Source: an uncultured Pedobacter sp. (GTDB taxonomy: Bacteria; Bacteroidota; Bacteroidia; Sphingobacteriales; Sphingobacteriaceae). Taken from it: 10,592 nucleotides of DNA. A program made the translations under genes and the position numbers. Positions 7,669 through 10,592 of the stretch are shown here, piece after piece; position 1 is the first letter of the stretch; each line of letters starts with the position of its first letter. Below the pieces are notes generated by a model, which made no database searches, had not been told where the DNA came from, and was given only the letters and a program-made list of their open reading frames with translations. Location of the stretch: contig CAMLDJ010000181.1 in NCBI GenBank assembly GCA_946478755.1, positions 1 to 10,592 on the forward strand, given 5' to 3'.

Positions 7669-7729
7669 TATCATGTAGTAATGGGAAAGCCGCAACCCCT
7701 AAACGAGGCAATATGTAAAAATCATTGTT

Positions 7730-9310
7730 ATGAAAAATTCTAATTTTAATGTTTTTCCTATCGAAATCAAAAAAGTACTTTGCTTACTCGGATTGGTACT
7801 TTGCTTAACAAGTTGCGAAAAAGATATGCCGGCAGAGGCGTCTTTGGGAACTGAAACGCCGAAATTAACTGCATCGGCAAGTCAGGAGTTAACAACGCAG
7901 GCATTTGAATCAACACCGGATTTCTCAATTATTATGATGCCGGATGTTCAATATTATACCGATCCGGATGCCTATTTACATCCTGGTGGCAAAGTCGATC
8001 ATTTAAGAGCTCAGACCGATTGGATAAAGAATCACGTGGCATCAGATAATATTGCTTTTGTGGCCGGCTTAGGAGACATTGCCAATCATGCTGACAGAGA
8101 ATTCCACTGGACAAATGCAAAGAGTTGTTATGATGTGCTTGAGACCTTTTCCTATACCAATAACGACGGTGTTGCGATGCCTGATGGAATTCCTTACGGA
8201 CTTGCAGTGGGTAACCATGATCAGGAACCTTATAGTGATCCGACCCCGGTGGGCAATTCTACGCCGTTTTACAATGAATACTTCGGCGTTTCTCATTTCT
8301 CTGGCCGTAATTATTACGGAGGCCATTACAGCACCAATAACGACAGTCATTACGACTTGTTTAGCGTAGGAACGGGTACCGCCAAAATGGATTTTATCAT
8401 TCTGTTTGTAGAGTATGATGCGAATGGAACCGACTGGACGAATATAAATGCCTGGTTGAATACCACTTTGCAAACTTATAGCAGTCGCAAAGCAATTATC
8501 ATAAGCCATAGTCTGCTGAACCAGAGTGCATGGGAGCCTCAGGGCCTGTCTATTTACAACGCTATAAAAGCCCGGTCAAATGTATTTATGATGTATTGTG
8601 GCCATCGTACCCAGGAAAACTGGAGATTGGATACTTATAACGGCAGCAACATCAGGACATTTATTACCGATTACCAGGGAGAAATTAACGGCGGTGATGG
8701 CTTTATGAGGGTGCTTAAGATTTCTCCGGCGAACAACACAATTTATACAAAATCTATTTCTCCTTATAATGAGAATAAGGGTATCAATAGAGTAAAAGAA
8801 GGGGAATCAAGCAAATTTTATGTACCTGCATTTACTTTGGTACCTACAGCGCCTATAGCCAATGGTAAATATAAAATCATTAACAGGAAAAGCGGCAAGG
8901 TGATCACTGTTCAATCTGCGGGAACAGCTAACGGAGATCCCCTGAACCAGTGGGATTATACTGCTGGCGGCAGTAATAACGATCAGTGGAACTTAGTCAA
9001 ACTTGGAACAACAGGATATTACAAAATCGTTAATGTTAAAAGTGGTAAAGTGATAACGATTAATAGTGTTGGGTATCAGGCTGGCGAGAATGCCAATCAG
9101 TGGGATTATACAACCGGCACTTCTTACAACGACGAGTTTGCTATTGTTTCCGTGGGAAGCGGCTATTATAAGATTGTAGCGCGTCACACCAATTTGGTTT
9201 TGAATGTGGAAGGTGGAGTAACGACAAACGGAGCCTTTATTCAGCAATGGCCGTACAACGCCGCAACAAATGCGGGAACAAGTGAGTGGGCATTTGAATT
9301 GTTGCCTTAA
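7730..9310 (+). CDS. Lipoprotein: calcineurin-like metallophosphoesterase with C-terminal ricin-type beta-trefoil
   Basis: A 526-residue lipoprotein with signal peptide and lipobox LTSC (Cys29) followed by EKD, so probably surface or periplasm-facing. Residues about 64-345 form a calcineurin-like phosphoesterase domain: PDVQYY (D72, Q74), GLGDIANH (D116), GNHDQ (N162, H163, D164), ISHS (H260) and CGHRTQ (H292). The canonical DxH and GxH ligands at the first and last motifs are Q74 and T294 here. Residues about 381-525 form a ricin-B-type trefoil of three units exactly 50 residues apart, with QW pairs at 407, 457 and 507. The expected activity is metal-dependent hydrolysis of a phosphate mono- or diester at a glycan or other polymer bound by the lectin part; the substrate is unknown. 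It lies 61 bases after susD on the same strand with no terminator between, and a strong terminator follows, so it is probably the last gene of the susCD transcript. It is the only enzyme in the locus. Confidence 0.9.
   Translation: MKNSNFNVFPIEIKKVLCLLGLVLCLTSCEKDMPAEASLGTETPKLTASASQELTTQAFESTPDFSIIMMPDVQYYTDPDAYLHPGGKVDHLRAQTDWIKNHVASDNIAFVAGLGDIANHADREFHWTNAKSCYDVLETFSYTNNDGVAMPDGIPYGLAVGNHDQEPYSDPTPVGNSTPFYNEYFGVSHFSGRNYYGGHYSTNNDSHYDLFSVGTGTAKMDFIILFVEYDANGTDWTNINAWLNTTLQTYSSRKAIIISHSLLNQSAWEPQGLSIYNAIKARSNVFMMYCGHRTQENWRLDTYNGSNIRTFITDYQGEINGGDGFMRVLKISPANNTIYTKSISPYNENKGINRVKEGESSKFYVPAFTLVPTAPIANGKYKIINRKSGKVITVQSAGTANGDPLNQWDYTAGGSNNDQWNLVKLGTTGYYKIVNVKSGKVITINSVGYQAGENANQWDYTTGTSYNDEFAIVSVGSGYYKIVARHTNLVLNVEGGVTTNGAFIQQWPYNAATNAGTSEWAFELLP
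8870..9304 (+). repeat. Three tandem protein repeats (beta-trefoil lectin) within the phosphoesterase gene
   Basis: The units start at Y381, Y431 and Y480 of the product. Units 1 and 2 share YKI(I/V)N.KSGKVIT and NQWDYT; unit 3 is more diverged (YKIVARHTNLVLNV, QQWPYN). The second half-motif degrades along the array: NDQW in unit 1, NDEF in unit 2, TSEW in unit 3. This is the alpha/beta/gamma arrangement of ricin-type lectins, each unit being a potential sugar site. The high similarity of units 1 and 2 suggests a more recent internal duplication. Confidence 0.8.
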
Positions 9311-9349
9311 ATACCGGGCATTTTAGAAAACGTAGGTTAGTTGGTTAGT

Positions 9350-9390
9350 AATGAGATGCCATATCTGGCATCTCATTCGTTTGTTTTATT
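9350..9390 (+). terminator. Rho-independent-type terminator after the phosphoesterase gene
   Basis: AATGAGATGCC (9350-9360) and GGCATCTCATT (9367-9377) form a perfect 11-bp stem with a 6-base loop, followed by a T-rich stretch (TTTGTTTTATT, 9380-9390). It begins 40 bases after the phosphoesterase stop codon and separates the susCD-phosphoesterase genes from the FKBP-like gene. It is the best terminator in the window. Confidence 0.8.
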
Positions 9391-9416
9391 GTTAGGGTAC
9401 AATCAGATATATTTAA

Positions 9417-10358
9417 ATGAGATCACTGTTATTTTTTACTAGTTTACTATTTTTATTTTCCGCATGCAGGAATCAAATGAAGCACGAATTTGATCGGGGA
9501 GAAGGCGATATGTTAGTTAAGATCCACCACGACGCGCCTGGACCAACGATCAAAGAAGGGGATTTTATGGCCGTTATGATGATTGAAAAGACCGAAAAAG
9601 ATTCAATCATTTATAATATGTATGATTACGATGGTCGATCAATTGTTATTTTCCGGGACAAGTCGGCTTTTAAGGGAGATCTTCATGCAGGTTTTGGAAT
9701 GCTTAGTGAAGGTGACAGTGCTACTTTCAAAATCAACGCCGATTCGCTGGCCAAAGAAAACGGTCTGCCGAAACAGAATTCAGACCGCTACCGCGTTTAC
9801 CTTGTTAAGATACTTAAGGTATTACCAAGAGGTAATTTGAGCGACAGTTTAATGAATGCTCAAATTGAAGCGTACAGAACTTCTGAAAATGAGCGAGCCA
9901 GGATTGCAGAAGCGGAAAAAATCAGATCTTATATTGCATTAAAGAAACTTAAACCTCAAACCACCACCTCAGGTTTACAATATACGATCAGACGAAAAGG
10001 GAGCGGAGCAACCGGCCGCCCGGGTGATTCCTTGTACATCAAATACACTGGCCGGTATTTTAGTGGAAAAACTTTTTATACTACCGACATGACACTTGCA
10101 AAAAAATCGGGTATATATCACCCAGAAAGCAAGTACGGAGATATATTGGTCATACCACGTGAGCCATCTGAGCTACCGTATTCTTCTTTCGAAGAAGCTT
10201 CGATGATGTTTCCTAAAGGCACTCAAGCAACGTTAATCATCCCCTCGAAATTAATAGCAGGCCACCGTGGAAAAGGAATGCCAGCGTATGCCCCGATAAC
10301 CGCAGAAATGGAAATTCTCGATATTAGACCTCAAAATTCGTCTGGATATGGAAAATAA
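9417..10358 (+). CDS. Lipoprotein with two FKBP-like peptidyl-prolyl isomerase domains
   Basis: A 313-residue lipoprotein with signal peptide and lipobox FSAC (Cys17). A first FKBP-like fold is seen at about 30-136 (IKEGDFMAVMM, then FKGDLHAGFGMLSEGDSATFKI). A charged, probably helical linker follows at about 140-180 (NERARIAEAEKIRSYIA). A second FKBP-like domain lies at about 184-304 (TTSGLQYTIRRKGSG, PGDSLYIKYTGRY, FPKGTQATLIIPSKL, ITAEMEILDI). FKBPs speed cis-trans isomerisation of proline bonds; in Bacteroidota such lipoproteins are thought to help fold envelope proteins. Several active-site positions look changed: FDxS after the dGxxF motif is FYTT, and the first domain lacks the usual aromatic set, so catalysis is doubtful and a chaperone or binding role is possible. 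A terminator precedes it, so it probably has its own promoter in the 9391-9416 gap, where TACAAT (9398-9403) is a weak candidate. Relation to the SusCD locus is unproven. Confidence 0.82.
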   Translation: MRSLLFFTSLLFLFSACRNQMKHEFDRGEGDMLVKIHHDAPGPTIKEGDFMAVMMIEKTEKDSIIYNMYDYDGRSIVIFRDKSAFKGDLHAGFGMLSEGDSATFKINADSLAKENGLPKQNSDRYRVYLVKILKVLPRGNLSDSLMNAQIEAYRTSENERARIAEAEKIRSYIALKKLKPQTTTSGLQYTIRRKGSGATGRPGDSLYIKYTGRYFSGKTFYTTDMTLAKKSGIYHPESKYGDILVIPREPSELPYSSFEEASMMFPKGTQATLIIPSKLIAGHRGKGMPAYAPITAEMEILDIRPQNSSGYGK

Positions 10359-10420
10359 ATGATCAAATTATTTGAAATCAACAAAACTTTAGGGTATTTA
10401 TCGAATATAATGCCTAACAT

Positions 10421-10450
10421 TTTGTTTATTATAAAAAGATCGTAAATTAG
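10421..10450 (+). promoter_or_regulatory. Candidate Bacteroidota housekeeping promoter for the ECF sigma gene
   Basis: TTTG at 10421-10424 and TAAATTAG at 10443-10450 match the -33 TTTG and -7 TAnnTTTG consensus (one mismatch in the fixed bases of the latter), with an 18-base spacer. Transcription would start near 10457, only about 15 bases before the sigma ATG. The leader contains a purine-rich stretch (aaagaaagaga) that may aid ribosome binding. If real, the sigma gene is transcribed separately from the FKBP-like gene. Confidence 0.45.
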
Positions 10451-10470
10451 AAAGAAAGTAAAGAAAGAGA

Positions 10471-10592
10471 ATGCATGCCATTAAAACCTTTGAATCTTTG
10501 GATGATGCCAAACTTGTTTTGATGTGGAAAGGTGGCCATGAAGATGCATTTGGAATTTTATATAAACGGCATATTTCAGAATTGCTTACTAT
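10471..10592 (+). CDS. ECF-type RNA polymerase sigma factor, N-terminal part (runs off the window)
   Basis: Forty codons from the ATG at 10471 are visible before the window ends. They read MHAIKTFESLDDAKLVLMWK, then GGHEDAFGILYKRHISELL. The pattern DDxxLVxxxxxGxExAFxxLYxRHxxxLL is the start of sigma region 2 in FecI/RpoE-like sigma factors of Bacteroidota. Such proteins direct RNA polymerase to a small set of promoters and are usually held by a FecR-like partner encoded next to them. Here the sigma gene follows a susCD locus that has its own fecR but no sigma gene. It more probably begins the next sigma-fecR-susCD set to the right, but could also serve the locus in this window. The region 4 part is not visible, so confidence rests on the region 2 start. 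Confidence 0.85.
   Translation, partial: MHAIKTFESLDDAKLVLMWKGGHEDAFGILYKRHISELLT

Noticed and set aside
8069..8509. A 146-codon frame on the - strand within the phosphoesterase gene, and a 96-codon + frame overlapping it
   Set aside because: Both overlap the conserved phosphoesterase motifs in the real frame and their translations look like random reading of that sequence.
10359..10420. A terminator after the FKBP-like gene
   Set aside because: Only very short, AT-rich pairings such as CAAATTATTTG are present, without a GC stem or T-run, so none is called.

Overview
The window looks like chromosomal DNA of a Bacteroidota bacterium, most likely family Sphingobacteriaceae (Pedobacter/Mucilaginibacter-like). 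This is inferred from a FecR-type anti-sigma factor followed by an STN-containing SusC and its SusD partner, from several lipoproteins with Bacteroidota-style signal peptides, from weak Shine-Dalgarno sequences, and from a TTTG / TAnnTTTG-type promoter. No marker gene fixes the genus.

Layout. (1) 1-106 is the 3' end of a methionine sulfoxide reductase B gene (msrB, + strand), converging on a short-chain dehydrogenase/reductase at 131-919 (- strand). A small hairpin between them, flanked by T-runs on both strands, can end both transcripts. (2) 920-1489 has no convincing gene. It holds an imperfect long inverted repeat (1022-1082) and two imperfect direct repeats (1330-1375) that resemble the multiple terminal repeats of IS21-family insertion sequences, so it may be an old insertion scar. 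(3) 1490-9310 is a nutrient-uptake locus on the + strand: fecR-like anti-sigma factor, hairpin, susC-like TonB-dependent transducer/transporter, susD-like surface lipoprotein, and a lipoprotein with a calcineurin-like phosphoesterase domain and a C-terminal ricin-type beta-trefoil. A strong hairpin at 9350-9377 closes it. (4) 9417-10358 encodes a lipoprotein with two FKBP-like domains. (5) After a good candidate promoter, an ECF sigma factor gene begins at 10471 and runs off the right edge.

How the genes may work together (inference). SusC and SusD would form a lidded outer-membrane importer. The phosphoesterase lipoprotein would act on a phosphate-bearing substrate, with its trefoil lectin holding it to a glycan or similar polymer. 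The STN domain of SusC would signal ligand occupancy to the FecR protein in the inner membrane, which would then control an ECF sigma factor. The usual sigma gene directly upstream of fecR is missing here, and the only sigma gene visible lies at the far end of the window behind its own promoter.

The parts belong to known families. The less ordinary points are the sigma-less fecR, the lectin-tagged phosphoesterase as the only enzyme of the SusCD locus, its substituted metal ligands, and the possible insertion-sequence scar upstream.
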